From contig JAHIRD010000096.1 of assembly GCA_018818835.1 (NCBI GenBank), positions 1 to 63,588 of the forward strand: a DNA stretch of 63,588 bases. The letters run 5' to 3'. Source of the DNA: Pseudomonadota bacterium. GTDB lineage: Bacteria; Desulfobacterota; Desulfobacteria; Desulfobacterales; Desulfolunaceae. Numbering within the stretch: the first letter of the stretch is position 1; each line of letters begins with the position of its first letter. A program made the translations under genes and the position numbers. The notes below the pieces were generated by a model that ran no database searches, had not been told where the DNA came from, and was given only the letters and a program-made list of their open reading frames with translations. This document shows positions 48,570 to 58,040 of the stretch, piece after piece.

Positions 48570-49679
48570 CTATTCCGCTTTCCAACTCAAGACCGTATAT
48601 TTCCCTTTTTTATCATCCCGCCGAACCACAGCCGTGATGGTCCGCTGAGTTTCCGTTGTTGCCGCTGTGCATATAATTGAAAAAACATCACTTGTTGTTG
48701 TGATCAAATCCTTTCGTATGCCGCTGTCTTCACACCCCGGACAATTCAGGTACCATTGGCCTGACAGTGCATTGACAAAGCCATCTTCGGTTCTCTCACC
48801 CCGAAAGTCATATATGGCCTGGGCAGCAATGGAATTTTCAAGATCCGATTTGCTATCCGGCATCAGGGCCATGATAACTGGAAGATCTGCTGTATTTATA
48901 TTTACTTTCCCCGGATAAGTAAACAAAGTTTTTTTTTCAGTATCATCACTTTTCTTTTCTGTCTGGGCCATTCCATAGACGGTCATCAGATCACTCAGGC
49001 GGTAACCCATCTCCACACGGTCCACCATGGCCCGGGTAATCCCCTTGACTAAAACCAGCTCATCCAGTGCCCTGAAAGGGCCATTGGCAGCCTTATATGG
49101 CGGGTTCAGGGCTTCGTAATACTCACTTTCCACACCATTGATACCGGTGGATGCATCGTCATCCCCCGAGTCCAGCCAGTCTTTGATGCAATTGATGATA
49201 TCCCCGTTTTCTCCCAGGCTGTCAATGGATTCATCCGGAGGATTCAACATCTTCAAAAACGATTCCCAAAGGAGTTTCTGGGCAGGATTGAATTCTTTTC
49301 CTTCGGGGTATGCCACCAGGGCATTCATCTGAATCTTTCCCAACTCATCAACAATGGCCAGCTTAACCGTTCCGTCGCTAAACGGAAAATCCGCAAGAAG
49401 TTCATCAATTTTCACCGGATCAGCCCAGTTTTCCTGTATGGTGTCCACATCCGTGGTCCGTTTGTCTTCCATGAGAAGGGCAATCCCGATGTTGATCCCG
49501 GATGTGGCCAATTCCGAAAGCCGGGCCCGTTCCATGGACATGTGGGTTTTTTCCACAGATGCCCTCACATTTCGGTTCACCTCGGAAACAAGGGCAAAAA
49601 TCACGAAAAGAACGGTAATGGTCATCAACAGGGCAACGCCCTTCTGATTATTCATCCCCGTTTTTTCACAATCCGTCAT
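48570..49679 (-). CDS. gspK: Type II secretion minor pseudopilin GspK
   Basis: A 369-residue protein with a prepilin-like N terminus, NQKGVALLMTITVLFVIFAL, in which the residue after the cleavage Gly is Val and the usual Glu5 is absent, as is common for GspK at the pseudopilus tip. The large inserted helical domain (about 110-300) and the C-terminal beta domain are typical. I use the ATG at 49679 because AAGGGG lies about 8 nt upstream. It begins 11 nt after gspJ. Confidence 0.92.
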   Translation of the reverse strand: MTDCEKTGMNNQKGVALLMTITVLFVIFALVSEVNRNVRASVEKTHMSMERARLSELATSGINIGIALLMEDKRTTDVDTIQENWADPVKIDELLADFPFSDGTVKLAIVDELGKIQMNALVAYPEGKEFNPAQKLLWESFLKMLNPPDESIDSLGENGDIINCIKDWLDSGDDDASTGINGVESEYYEALNPPYKAANGPFRALDELVLVKGITRAMVDRVEMGYRLSDLMTVYGMAQTEKKSDDTEKKTLFTYPGKVNINTADLPVIMALMPDSKSDLENSIAAQAIYDFRGERTEDGFVNALSGQWYLNCPGCEDSGIRKDLITTTSDVFSIICTAATTETQRTITAVVRRDDKKGKYTVLSWKAE

Positions 49680-49690
49680 GCCCATACCCC

Positions 49691-50383
49691 TTACTCTGTT
49701 TTTTCCCGGACACATTTCAACTGAATCCTTATCTCAAACGGCAGGACCCTGTCATCATCTTCGATTTCCAGCCAGATCCCCACAGCCGAGGGAGTGGCAT
49801 AACGGTATTCATCGGATTCAGAATCCCAGTCATCATGTTCGCCTCCTTCGGCATCGTAATATTTCACCGTAAATGTTTTGATTTTTCTTAATAAAACAGG
49901 ATGTGATTTTTTTTTCACAAACTCCTCTGAAAAAAATATCCTGTCCGAGCGCCTGAGAACAAATCCGTATTCTTCACTTTCATCCATATAATAGACAACC
50001 TCAGCGATCCCTCCCCGATTGTCCCGATTGACAGGAAGGTGAGACAAGGTGGTGAATCGGATTTTAGGAAACACCGTATTCCCGGTCAGTTCCGTTCCCC
50101 CTTCAAAACGACAGGGATCCGGATCTGCATCAAATCCCGGTTTTTGATAACCGGGCTTCTGCTCAACAAAAACAGACTCCAGGTCACGTGTCATGATGCA
50201 CATGGCTCCGTTGGCCATTTCATATACATGCCCGGTTTTATTTATAACTCCCGCGCTGAAGGCAATTTCCCGGAAGCTGGTAAATACCACGGTCACCACC
50301 ATGGCGAAAATAACAATGGCAATCAGGACCTCGATGAGGGTAAACCCTTTGATATTATCACTGGTGCCTGTCTTATCGCTCAT
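49691..50383 (-). CDS. gspJ: Type II secretion minor pseudopilin GspJ
   Basis: A 230-residue type IV-pilin-like protein with the N-terminal cleavage motif KGFTLIEVLIAIVIF (Gly-Phe site and Glu at +5). Length, the beta-rich C-terminal domain and position between gspI and gspK fit GspJ. The ATG at 50383 is used. The gene overlaps gspI by 11 nt. Confidence 0.92.
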   Translation of the reverse strand: MSDKTGTSDNIKGFTLIEVLIAIVIFAMVVTVVFTSFREIAFSAGVINKTGHVYEMANGAMCIMTRDLESVFVEQKPGYQKPGFDADPDPCRFEGGTELTGNTVFPKIRFTTLSHLPVNRDNRGGIAEVVYYMDESEEYGFVLRRSDRIFFSEEFVKKKSHPVLLRKIKTFTVKYYDAEGGEHDDWDSESDEYRYATPSAVGIWLEIEDDDRVLPFEIRIQLKCVREKTE

Positions 50384-50780
50384 CGCTCCCCGCAAACCTG
50401 TATGCCGTTACATCGTAAGAATTTTCCCCTTCATTCAACCCGATTTGCAGTTCAATTTTTTTCATTTTCACGGCCGACTCACCCAGGATTTCATTCTCAA
50501 TATCAGAGACAGTCACTTTATAGGCGTACCCGGTATAGTCATCCCCGAAATCCCCGCTGGAATCGGATAACTGGCTGAGATTGGATTCAAGTTCAGACAT
50601 TTTTTTCTGGGCCAAAAGCGGCGCCTTGGTGTAAAACCTCACGGAGTTGCTCACCGCAAGTGTCTGGATATGGAGGGAATACACCGCAATAAAACCCGTG
50701 GCAATGATGGCCATTGCAATGACAACCTCAAGAAGCGTAAATCCCGATTCCCTGCGATCTCCTATCTCCATTCTCACCAT
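50373..50780 (-). CDS. gspI: Type II secretion minor pseudopilin GspI
   Basis: A 135-residue minor pseudopilin with the cleavage motif SGFTLLEVVIAMAIIATGF and a compact C-terminal domain. Its short size and position between gspH and gspJ identify it as GspI, which initiates the pseudopilus tip complex. Confidence 0.9.
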   Translation of the reverse strand: MVRMEIGDRRESGFTLLEVVIAMAIIATGFIAVYSLHIQTLAVSNSVRFYTKAPLLAQKKMSELESNLSQLSDSSGDFGDDYTGYAYKVTVSDIENEILGESAVKMKKIELQIGLNEGENSYDVTAYRFAGSDER

Positions 50781-50847
50781 CAAAGCTTATCCTTCGAAAT
50801 GTTCATCAAACCACACGACAATGGCCCCATAGGGTTTGGAACAAACC

Positions 50848-51375
50848 CTATTCATCGAAAAGCACAAACCCGTCCCGAATGCCCACCGGGGGAAGAAAGG
50901 GCTCGATCACAAAAGACATTTTTTCCTTGTCATCATTCTCCATATGAATGATGGCGTTATCGCAATACCCCTGGGTATAGAAATAAATTTCCCCTCGTTC
51001 ATCCTCCTCCTTGCCCTCAAAGGGGTAGATGATATCCATGATCCGGATATCCGAAGGAAGGGTGTAGCCGCTCTTCCGTGCCTGGTCAAGGGCCTCCTCC
51101 TCCATGCCGTCCTCGGAGATCCATAAGGTATTTGCAGGGATATCCACGTGAAGGATATGCCGTGTCTGTTTTTTCAGGGAAAGATTTTTCAGGTTTTCCA
51201 CATTCAGGACAACCCAGCGGGAAACCCTGTCCCGGTTGTCCATGTAAAGCAGGTTATCCATCTTGGGCAGGGCAAAACTGAACATCAGGCCAATCAGAAC
51301 AATCACCACAATGAGTTCGATAAATGTGAAGCCACGCTGGTTTGTCATGCCGCCATACCGGGGGACGTTCATCAT
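50848..51375 (-). CDS. gspH: Type II secretion minor pseudopilin GspH
   Basis: A 175-residue pseudopilin with the motif RGFTFIELIVVIVLIGL. GspH position right after gspG (3-nt gap) and before gspI supports the call. The Met at residue 10 gives a more usual 6-residue leader, so the true start may be 51348. Confidence 0.88.
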   Translation of the reverse strand: MMNVPRYGGMTNQRGFTFIELIVVIVLIGLMFSFALPKMDNLLYMDNRDRVSRWVVLNVENLKNLSLKKQTRHILHVDIPANTLWISEDGMEEEALDQARKSGYTLPSDIRIMDIIYPFEGKEEDERGEIYFYTQGYCDNAIIHMENDDKEKMSFVIEPFLPPVGIRDGFVLFDE

Positions 51376-51378
51376 GCT

Positions 51379-51825
51379 CTATTCGATTTCCCAGTTGTTG
51401 ATATCCTTGTCTTCATCCTCGCCTCCGCTCATGCCGTCTTTGCCATAGGAGGTGATGTCGTAGTCGCCATGGGCACCCGGACAGATGTAGACATAGTCAT
51501 TTTTCCAAGGGTCCTGGGGAACTTTGTTTTTCTGGAGATAGCCCCCTTTTTTCCATTTCTTGGGTAAGGTTCCTGAGCTGGGGGCCTCAACCAGGGCCTG
51601 GAGTCCCTGCTCCGTATCCGGATAGATTCCGTTATCCAGTTTGTACATCCCAAGCGCAGTTTCAAAGGATACGATATTGGCTTTGGCAGATTCGATTTTA
51701 GCATCATCCACCCGACCAAGAATTTTTGGAGCAATAATCCCGGCAAGGAGTCCCAGCACCACAATCACCACCAGAAGCTCAATCAGGGTAAAACCTTTAC
51801 TATCAATCAATCTGCTTTGTTTCAT
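51379..51825 (-). CDS. gspG: Type II secretion major pseudopilin GspG
   Basis: A 148-residue major pseudopilin with leader cleavage at KGFTLIELLVVIVVLGLL, the family helix APKILGRVDDAKIESAKANI and the C-terminal calcium-binding loop region (KDPW-like QDPWKNDYVYICPG, then Asp/Glu-rich EDEDKDINNW). It is the first gene of the operon. The gene for GspF is not found beside it. Confidence 0.95.
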   Translation of the reverse strand: MKQSRLIDSKGFTLIELLVVIVVLGLLAGIIAPKILGRVDDAKIESAKANIVSFETALGMYKLDNGIYPDTEQGLQALVEAPSSGTLPKKWKKGGYLQKNKVPQDPWKNDYVYICPGAHGDYDITSYGKDGMSGGEDEDKDINNWEIE

Positions 51826-52436
51826 GGTCTTCCATTCTCCACATCATAAACTATTTAAAATTTGCGAAACGACCGATGCTGACTTGCCCATATTACACGA
51901 AAGGGTATCCAAAATCGTTGCCAGTATATTTTGTCTATATATATTTTCAATATAGCATTGAAGCCCAAAGATCAAGGACGATTCAATGGTATAAACGAGA
52001 AACTGTCAAGGTTTTAAAGCTTTTAAGGCAACTTTCCCATTTTTTTTTATTGGGGCGGGGTTCCCTGGCGTGTCCCAAAGGAATTCAATCATCATCATAT
52101 CAATCAACGTTTTCATTGTTTTAAATCGACATAACCACACAAACACATTGACATTCAGGACATTTCAAACTATGAAATTAAAAAACATGTATACAAATTG
52201 TCTGGATATTTCCCATTGAACCAGAGATGATAATCGGATGTGACTCGCAAAATGTCTTTTTCGTCACGGATCTTTTGCCAAAGAACTGATTCACATCCGG
52301 GTCATGCATATTTCTTGCTCAATGATGCATCCGGGCCATGCCCATACAGGGGGGCACTGTTGTTTTTTAAGGGGGGGAGAAAATGTTTTTCAACTACCGT
52401 TTCTACCCGCATCGTTTTTTTTAATTTTCTTTATTT
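51826..52436. other. Divergent intergenic region between the secretion operon and the riboswitch
   Basis: About 610 nt with no credible gene. Several stretches are AT-rich (TATATATATTTTC at 51936) and could hold the divergent promoters. A few short open frames cross it, but they lack ribosome-binding sites and family signatures. Confidence 0.45.
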
Positions 52437-52520
52437 TTTTGGCCAAACCCATCGTGAGGTGGGGACGGAAAGCCACGGATCTTGCTCAGGGTTGAAGATG
52501 GCCGGGTTGCCGGGATTGGT
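52437..52520 (+). promoter_or_regulatory. Cyclic-di-GMP-I (GEMM-I) riboswitch
   Basis: The conserved core is present in order: GGCCAAACC at 52441, then a P2 hairpin, GGGACGGAAAGCC (52461-52473), and the P3 side with GGCCGGGTTGCC (52500-52511). Aligned with the Vc2 aptamer of Vibrio cholerae, the position equal to G21 is C and that equal to C46 is G, a compensatory change that supports a real RNA. The position equal to G20 is G, which favours c-di-GMP over the cGAMP-binding variant. CGGGTT (52503-52508) could instead pair with AACCCG (52569-52574), which precedes ATTTTT, giving a possible terminator switch. Confidence 0.88.
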
Positions 52521-52712
52521 TTGCCTTATCAAATCATTCACGTTCTGCCCACAGGTTGTTCTTGTTTAAACCCGATTTTTCAAATCCTTAGCATCTTCCA
52601 ATGCGACGTGTGCATTGACATGGTTTTCCTGTCTGACGACAACGTCATCCTCACATTAAAAAAACACTGAAAATCCCTGCACACAAAAACGTTGAAAAGG
52701 GGGAAGAACACG

Positions 52713-55193
52713 TTGACAAACCATTATACATTCACAAAACGATCATGTGTCTATTGCCTGGCTGGGGCCATAATGTTCCTTTCAGCCTGCAGCAGCAGTG
52801 ATAACACACCCGCTGCACCTGGACCTGTGGCCTACACCGGAAGCACATCCCAGGCCGCCATCACCGCAGACAATGCAGAGCAACTGACCACCGAAGCCCT
52901 GGGCTTCGGACTTCTGGGCGCCTCGTCAACCCAGGCCGACACCTTGGCCAAAGCGTCCAAGACCCTTGTCAGTAATGACACCAATGATCTGACCCTGGCT
53001 AAAGGACTTTCCAAGGACATGGGTTATGGCGGGTATGGCGGGTATTTTACAGGTTATGGCGGCCTTGCCTACGAGGTCAGTGCCAGGGATTTGTTCTACA
53101 GTATAGGACAGGAGGGATTCCCCAACATCTCGGGACCGGATACATTTTCAAACACCGTAACCATGACCGTGGCCACCGAGGCAACACCTCCCACCATCAC
53201 ATTCCAAGGGACCATAACATTCACGGATGCCCAGCACTGCAATGACAGAGGGTTTGATTCAAGCACACCTGAAAGCCTGTGCAGTGATGTCACCCGCATC
53301 AATGCAAGCCAGTCAAACCTCAATCTGGTTTTCGACATTTCCGGCTACCTGGGCCAGCCCCAGATGATTGAGGAACTGAGCGCACTCACACCCCTTAAGG
53401 CCATCAGTGAGCTGTTTGATGGGACCTATCGGGGTTATTATTATTCCGGTTATAATACCGGGACCTATAATTTCCCTTATGGTCTTACCATGGATCTGAA
53501 CGGGACCTTATCCTTTGTCAATAACGGTGACGTCATGGATACAAAATCCGATATGCCCGCCCTGGACATGGAATCGGAACGTTGGAATGGCGCCCTTTCC
53601 CTTTCTTCAACAGTGAAATACGACTACCCTCTGGACACGGAAACTTACCCGGATGAGGGATACGGCGGGTACAACCGAAGCGGTTATGGCGGGAATGAAG
53701 ATCGTGACACCACGGTGTTCAACGGCGACATGGAAGCAGCTCTTGACTATGAGTCCTACGGTTACCAGTACTCCAAACATGTCACAGCCATTGACAGTGC
53801 TATGACCCTTTCTTCCGAATATGTGACTGAATATGAGACATCCGACGACGGGACCACCACCACGATGCTTATGGGGCAAAAAAGCCCACAGAACGTGGTA
53901 ATCCAGGGAACCATGACCATCACGGAAACAGAAACAGCTGACGGTTTATCCAAAGGACCTGCCCCCCAAGGAAATATGGCCCGAACCCTTAGGGTAACAG
54001 GGGACTACTCAGAAGATTATATGGCCAATTCCTGGGAAAGACGCAACCTGTCAAGCATTGATACCTATGAAAGCACATACACAAGCCAAAATGATGATCT
54101 CCATATCAGCTTCAGCGGTGATGCCGCCTTTGACATGACCCAGACCGTAAACGTTCTCTCGCCCGTGACCCAGACCCTTTCCATGACGCTTTCGGACGGT
54201 GCCGTTTCCTATGCCTCAACCCCTAACAGTTATGTAAGTATCTTTAAAAGCTATGATTCTGCTGAGGCCGGTGATAATCTCAATTATTATATCAATACCT
54301 ACAATGATGAGTCCATGACCACATCGGGCTCGCTTTCCATTAATTCCGGTGACAATTTCTTCACCCTTTCGGGCTCATGCGTGGCCGACGGAAAACAGGT
54401 TTATAAACACGATTATCTTTTAGAGCCTTCTGCTGATTACCAGAGTGAAGACTATACCGTCGCAACGGTCACCGCCGATCAGGTCCGTATCACCGAAAAC
54501 AATCTCAACCTGGGTTTTGACGGAAGTCTCATTGTAAAAAAAGGACTTGAATGGGATGACGAGGCCGGTAAATACAAGGATCCCGAAACAGGAGAGCCCA
54601 TGGACCTCCTTGCCGAAGACATCACCAACGCAAAAAGCAAAACCGTGATGGACATTGATCTTGTGGTTGCCAACAACCTGACCGGCCAGACATTCTGGTT
54701 TGAAAATTATCGCCTTGTATCCCGGAATGTCGATGGAGACATGGCCGCTGACCCGGATACCCAGGCCTTTTATTATTTCAACAAGACAGTACTGGCCATC
54801 ACCGGGACCTACCACAATTCCGATCTGGGTTATGTGACCCTTGCAACCAGCACGGATTTACCCTTTGCTTACAATCTTGAGGGCCTGACCCCGGGAAAAA
54901 GTCTGGCCATGGACATGCTTTCGGAAATTGACACACCGGTGTTCGGCCAGCTTGAACTGACCGGATCAAACGGGACCGCCTATCTGACCGCCACCCAGTA
55001 CACAGAAACGTCTCCCCCCACAGCCAAAGGATACACGGTGTCCTTTGATGCCAATGGCAATACCACCATTGATGATGGAGAAACCACAAGCGGAACCTGG
55101 CCGGACAACGATGGGGATTCCTTATTTTCAAATATCTGGCTGTTCAACATGAGCTGGAATCTGGAAGAGATCATTCCCGAACCCACCTTCTGA
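52713..55193 (+). CDS. Gly/Tyr-rich outer-membrane lipoprotein under c-di-GMP riboswitch control
   Basis: An 826-residue lipoprotein with lipobox LSAC near residue 29. The mature protein begins with VAYTGSTSQAAITADNAEQL, a motif shared with its neighbour, then runs through Gly/Tyr-rich segments (GYGGYGGYFTGYGG near 100, more near 240 and 320) and long beta-rich stretches with Ser/Thr/Asp. I do not recognise a named family. The start is probably the TTG at 52713, since AAGGGGGAAGA lies about 8 nt upstream and no ATG fits. The next gene is a paralogue 72 nt downstream. The riboswitch makes a surface-matrix or adhesion role plausible. Confidence 0.8.
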   Translation: MTNHYTFTKRSCVYCLAGAIMFLSACSSSDNTPAAPGPVAYTGSTSQAAITADNAEQLTTEALGFGLLGASSTQADTLAKASKTLVSNDTNDLTLAKGLSKDMGYGGYGGYFTGYGGLAYEVSARDLFYSIGQEGFPNISGPDTFSNTVTMTVATEATPPTITFQGTITFTDAQHCNDRGFDSSTPESLCSDVTRINASQSNLNLVFDISGYLGQPQMIEELSALTPLKAISELFDGTYRGYYYSGYNTGTYNFPYGLTMDLNGTLSFVNNGDVMDTKSDMPALDMESERWNGALSLSSTVKYDYPLDTETYPDEGYGGYNRSGYGGNEDRDTTVFNGDMEAALDYESYGYQYSKHVTAIDSAMTLSSEYVTEYETSDDGTTTTMLMGQKSPQNVVIQGTMTITETETADGLSKGPAPQGNMARTLRVTGDYSEDYMANSWERRNLSSIDTYESTYTSQNDDLHISFSGDAAFDMTQTVNVLSPVTQTLSMTLSDGAVSYASTPNSYVSIFKSYDSAEAGDNLNYYINTYNDESMTTSGSLSINSGDNFFTLSGSCVADGKQVYKHDYLLEPSADYQSEDYTVATVTADQVRITENNLNLGFDGSLIVKKGLEWDDEAGKYKDPETGEPMDLLAEDITNAKSKTVMDIDLVVANNLTGQTFWFENYRLVSRNVDGDMAADPDTQAFYYFNKTVLAITGTYHNSDLGYVTLATSTDLPFAYNLEGLTPGKSLAMDMLSEIDTPVFGQLELTGSNGTAYLTATQYTETSPPTAKGYTVSFDANGNTTIDDGETTSGTWPDNDGDSLFSNIWLFNMSWNLEEIIPEPTF

Positions 55194-55265
55194 TAAAAAC
55201 CTGTGCGGCGGGTTACACCGCCGCCATAAACGAACATGACCATACCTAATTTCAAGGAGATCATT

Positions 55266-57425
55266 TTGAAACATATACCGGAAAACACACGTTACAGAAC
55301 GGCACTTGCTTTTATGCTCGCCCTTTTTCTTTCAGCCTGCGGAGGCAACGGCACCCCGAATACGGACAGCACGCCATCCTACACCGGCATCACTGACCAG
55401 GCCGCCATAACGGCCGGCAATGCCCTGAACATTTCATCCAAAGCCATGGGCGCAGGCTTTCTCGATGGCATGGGATCTGCCCAAGGTGGGGTGACAAAGT
55501 CTCTGACCAAACGAATCATCGGCCCCGAGGATGCCCTGCTCCAATTCATGGGGGAAGCCATGGGCGCCGCCTCTGATACTCTTTACACTGACAGTGAAGA
55601 GGTGAACCTGCTCCCCGAAAGCATGTTCGAGTCCATGGACAATGATGATTTCCCGAATATATCCGGTTCCTACCTGAGAACTGTGGCATCGGATGACGAA
55701 AAGACATTCACCATCTCCCACACCTTCACCCAGGCCGTTCATGTTTCAGGATCAGCCGAAAACCGGACAAAAGACACCCTAAATGGCGTGGTCACTGAAA
55801 TTGTCACATTCGACTATGCCGATTCGGATTTCTCTTTTGAAAATGAAACCCTGGAACAGAGGTTCGATATCCTTGATGATGATCTGAACCCGACACAGAG
55901 AACCCTGACCTGCAATGCCTTTACCCACAATGGAAATCATCTGTGGAGTCCTGATTATGACACCTTCACCCAAGGGCTGTTCAAAGAGGCTGATGGGGGG
56001 GGTTATGGCGGACTTGACGGATATGACATCTACAACGAGACCCAGGAATATGTCTACACCCTTGACGGGGACTATTCCAGGGAAGAGATCGATACGGATA
56101 CCATGGTTGACGGTTTAGGCCAAAAAACATGGCGCCTTCAAAATAATTTCGAAGGTTCTCTGGATATCAGGGATCATTACCTGAACAAATATATGGATTC
56201 CGAAAACACCCTGACCCTTTCCATGGCCCAGGGTTCACTTTCCCATAAACTGGCTGAAATGGACAGCGCTGAACAGACCGATGATGTCATAAGCACCAGC
56301 TCCAATGACTATGAGTTTGACAGCCCCATGGCTTTCTCTTTGCCGGATTGCGACCTGACCCTGTCCCTTACGGGCAGAATGTCTTTAACCTATTCATCAC
56401 GCCAGGATCTTAAAAACCAAGAGATCACCATTGATCTTTCCAATACAGCCGAAGCCATGGTCGCCCTGGACAAGATCGCCCTGGTGACGAGTTCATACAA
56501 TGCCGACACCCATGATGCTATCAGTAACCATGACAACATCGACACAACCATCACAGTTCTGGGCAATGCCGCGATTGACTATGCCAAGACCGTCATCCCA
56601 TTTACAACGCCGGTGACACAGACCATAACTGTTTCAGCCACATCAGGGAAACTGTTGTTCACCCAAAACAATATGTCAGATACCCAGTATATCACCGAGG
56701 ACGAAACCCTCCACACCACGTATACCATAGACAACCATCAGGGCATGCTTCTTTCGGGCAATCTCAGCATCACACGGCCGGATGATTTTTTAAAACTAAG
56801 CGGTGAAATCACCTTGAACTCCTCCAGAAACCTGGATCAGCGTGATGGAATTTCCAGTCTGAATGAAGAATCCACCCTGGTGACACTGAACAATCTCAAT
56901 TTGAAATCAAACACCTACGATGTCTCGTTACAGGGAACCGTTGAAAACACCCTGAATTTTAATGACGATTCCAATTTCAAGACGGAAAAACTGAATCTGA
57001 TTTTCTCGGATAATTTCAGGGACAAAGCCTATCAGTTCAGCGACTATATGATCTCTGTACCCGATTACAACGCGGATAAGGGTTCAAAACTAATGGCCAC
57101 CGAGGAACTCCATATCTCGGGCCGGTTCTTCCACCCGGATTATGGCTATGTGGATGTGACAACGGGGCATACACCCTTTGTTATGCAGTTCCCCTACCCC
57201 GTTGACGGAACCCTTACCGTTACAGGTAGCCATAACAGCAAAGCGGTTCTGGATGTTATTTACTCAGAGGATGAAACCCTGGCAGGCTATATTGTGAAAG
57301 CCGATGCCGATGGGAACGGAACCTTTGAAGCTGGCCCCTATTTACGCTACTGGCCTGAGCTGGATGGCCCCATGGCCTTGGCCTGGCAGTACATCTACAT
57401 GTCCTTGTTTTCTTCGCCCCGATAA
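55266..57425 (+). CDS. Paralogous Gly-rich outer-membrane lipoprotein
   Basis: A 719-residue lipoprotein with lipobox LSAC. Its mature N terminus PSYTGITDQAAITAGNALNI matches the neighbour's YTGxTxQAAITAxNA motif, and short Gly/Tyr segments (GGGYGGLDGYDIYN) and beta-rich repeats recur. The start is taken as the TTG at 55266 because AAGGAG lies 7 nt upstream; an in-frame ATG at 55236 has no such site. It arose by duplication of the preceding gene and is probably expressed from the same riboswitch-controlled transcript. A terminator follows 30 nt after the stop. The function is unknown. Confidence 0.8.
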   Translation: MKHIPENTRYRTALAFMLALFLSACGGNGTPNTDSTPSYTGITDQAAITAGNALNISSKAMGAGFLDGMGSAQGGVTKSLTKRIIGPEDALLQFMGEAMGAASDTLYTDSEEVNLLPESMFESMDNDDFPNISGSYLRTVASDDEKTFTISHTFTQAVHVSGSAENRTKDTLNGVVTEIVTFDYADSDFSFENETLEQRFDILDDDLNPTQRTLTCNAFTHNGNHLWSPDYDTFTQGLFKEADGGGYGGLDGYDIYNETQEYVYTLDGDYSREEIDTDTMVDGLGQKTWRLQNNFEGSLDIRDHYLNKYMDSENTLTLSMAQGSLSHKLAEMDSAEQTDDVISTSSNDYEFDSPMAFSLPDCDLTLSLTGRMSLTYSSRQDLKNQEITIDLSNTAEAMVALDKIALVTSSYNADTHDAISNHDNIDTTITVLGNAAIDYAKTVIPFTTPVTQTITVSATSGKLLFTQNNMSDTQYITEDETLHTTYTIDNHQGMLLSGNLSITRPDDFLKLSGEITLNSSRNLDQRDGISSLNEESTLVTLNNLNLKSNTYDVSLQGTVENTLNFNDDSNFKTEKLNLIFSDNFRDKAYQFSDYMISVPDYNADKGSKLMATEELHISGRFFHPDYGYVDVTTGHTPFVMQFPYPVDGTLTVTGSHNSKAVLDVIYSEDETLAGYIVKADADGNGTFEAGPYLRYWPELDGPMALAWQYIYMSLFSSPR

Positions 57426-57453
57426 ATGACATAGAATAGACATTATCACTACA

Positions 57454-57482
57454 AAAGCCTCCCCCCACGGGGAGGTTTTTTG
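57454..57482 (+). terminator. Terminator after the lipoprotein pair
   Basis: CCTCCCC (57458-57464) and GGGGAGG (57469-57475) form a stem with a 4-nt loop, followed by six T. It separates the c-di-GMP-controlled pair from the next operon. From 57483 to 57644 there is AT-rich sequence with the next promoter but no gene. Confidence 0.9.
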
Positions 57483-57644
57483 TTTTATAGCGCATATAAA
57501 GCCATTGTCTTTTTTTATTAATTATGATTTATAAAAATGTGCTCAGTGTAACGTTTATGATTGACACCCTCAATCGTTTAATGCTAACTGGGCATATATT
57601 CCACTGAACAATGTATAATTTGATGATTTTATTTGAGGTTTTTT

Positions 57645-58040
57645 ATGACCCATGGTGATGATCCCAAATCTGACAATGAGCCCCCGAAAATATTTCGCAT
57701 TGCTGAAATAAAAGGACCGGGTCATACAACGCGACGAAAGTTCATTAAGAACTCCCTTAAAACAGCAGCCGGCGCAGGTCTTCTGGCTGCCACCGGGTGT
57801 GCGGATTCCGAATTCGATGTCTTGAAAAACACCCAGGGTGAATGTTCCTGCCATGTGGTCTGTACCTGTGATGCCGAGTCAGAGGACAACAACGAAGGTT
57901 CCGAATACGGTGCCCAGTTTACAGGAACCGTCTGTACCTGTGACCTGGTCTGTACCTGCAATACGGTGTGCACATGCAATTCAGATTCATCCGACAGCGG
58001 CGGCGGATCTTATTATTACACATACTGGTATCCAAACTGA
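57645..58040 (+). CDS. Tat-leader cysteine-rich protein with CxC hexapeptide repeats (putative modified substrate)
   Basis: A 131-residue protein. TTRRKFIKNSLKTAAGAGLL (from residue 28) is a twin-arginine signal with RRKFIK, and a lipobox-like LAATGC ends at Cys52. After that there are ten further Cys, all in CxC pairs: 67/69, 73/75, 97/99, 103/105 and 109/111. They form tandem hexapeptides of the type CTC(D/N)xV. The tail GGGSYYYTYWYPN is aromatic. I do not recognise the family. Cotranscription with a PqqD-like and a radical SAM gene suggests a RiPP-like or otherwise modified substrate, or a metal-binding lipoprotein. The ATG at 57645 has GAGG 6 nt upstream. The next gene overlaps its stop. 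Confidence 0.82.
   Translation: MTHGDDPKSDNEPPKIFRIAEIKGPGHTTRRKFIKNSLKTAAGAGLLAATGCADSEFDVLKNTQGECSCHVVCTCDAESEDNNEGSEYGAQFTGTVCTCDLVCTCNTVCTCNSDSSDSGGGSYYYTYWYPN

Noticed and set aside
52437-52520. cGAMP-specific GEMM-Ib riboswitch, as in Geobacter
   Set aside because: The residue equal to G20 in the Vc2 aptamer is G here, while the cGAMP variant has A; c-di-GMP is the better call, although a binding test would decide.
52240-52670. Short open frames before the lipoprotein genes
   Set aside because: They lie across the c-di-GMP riboswitch core and its expression platform, lack ribosome-binding sites and show low-complexity translation.
57645-58040. Ordinary ferredoxin or metallothionein
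   Set aside because: The CxC pairs lack CxxCxxC spacing, and the Tat leader and radical SAM context do not fit a cytoplasmic metallothionein. A metal-binding role is still possible.
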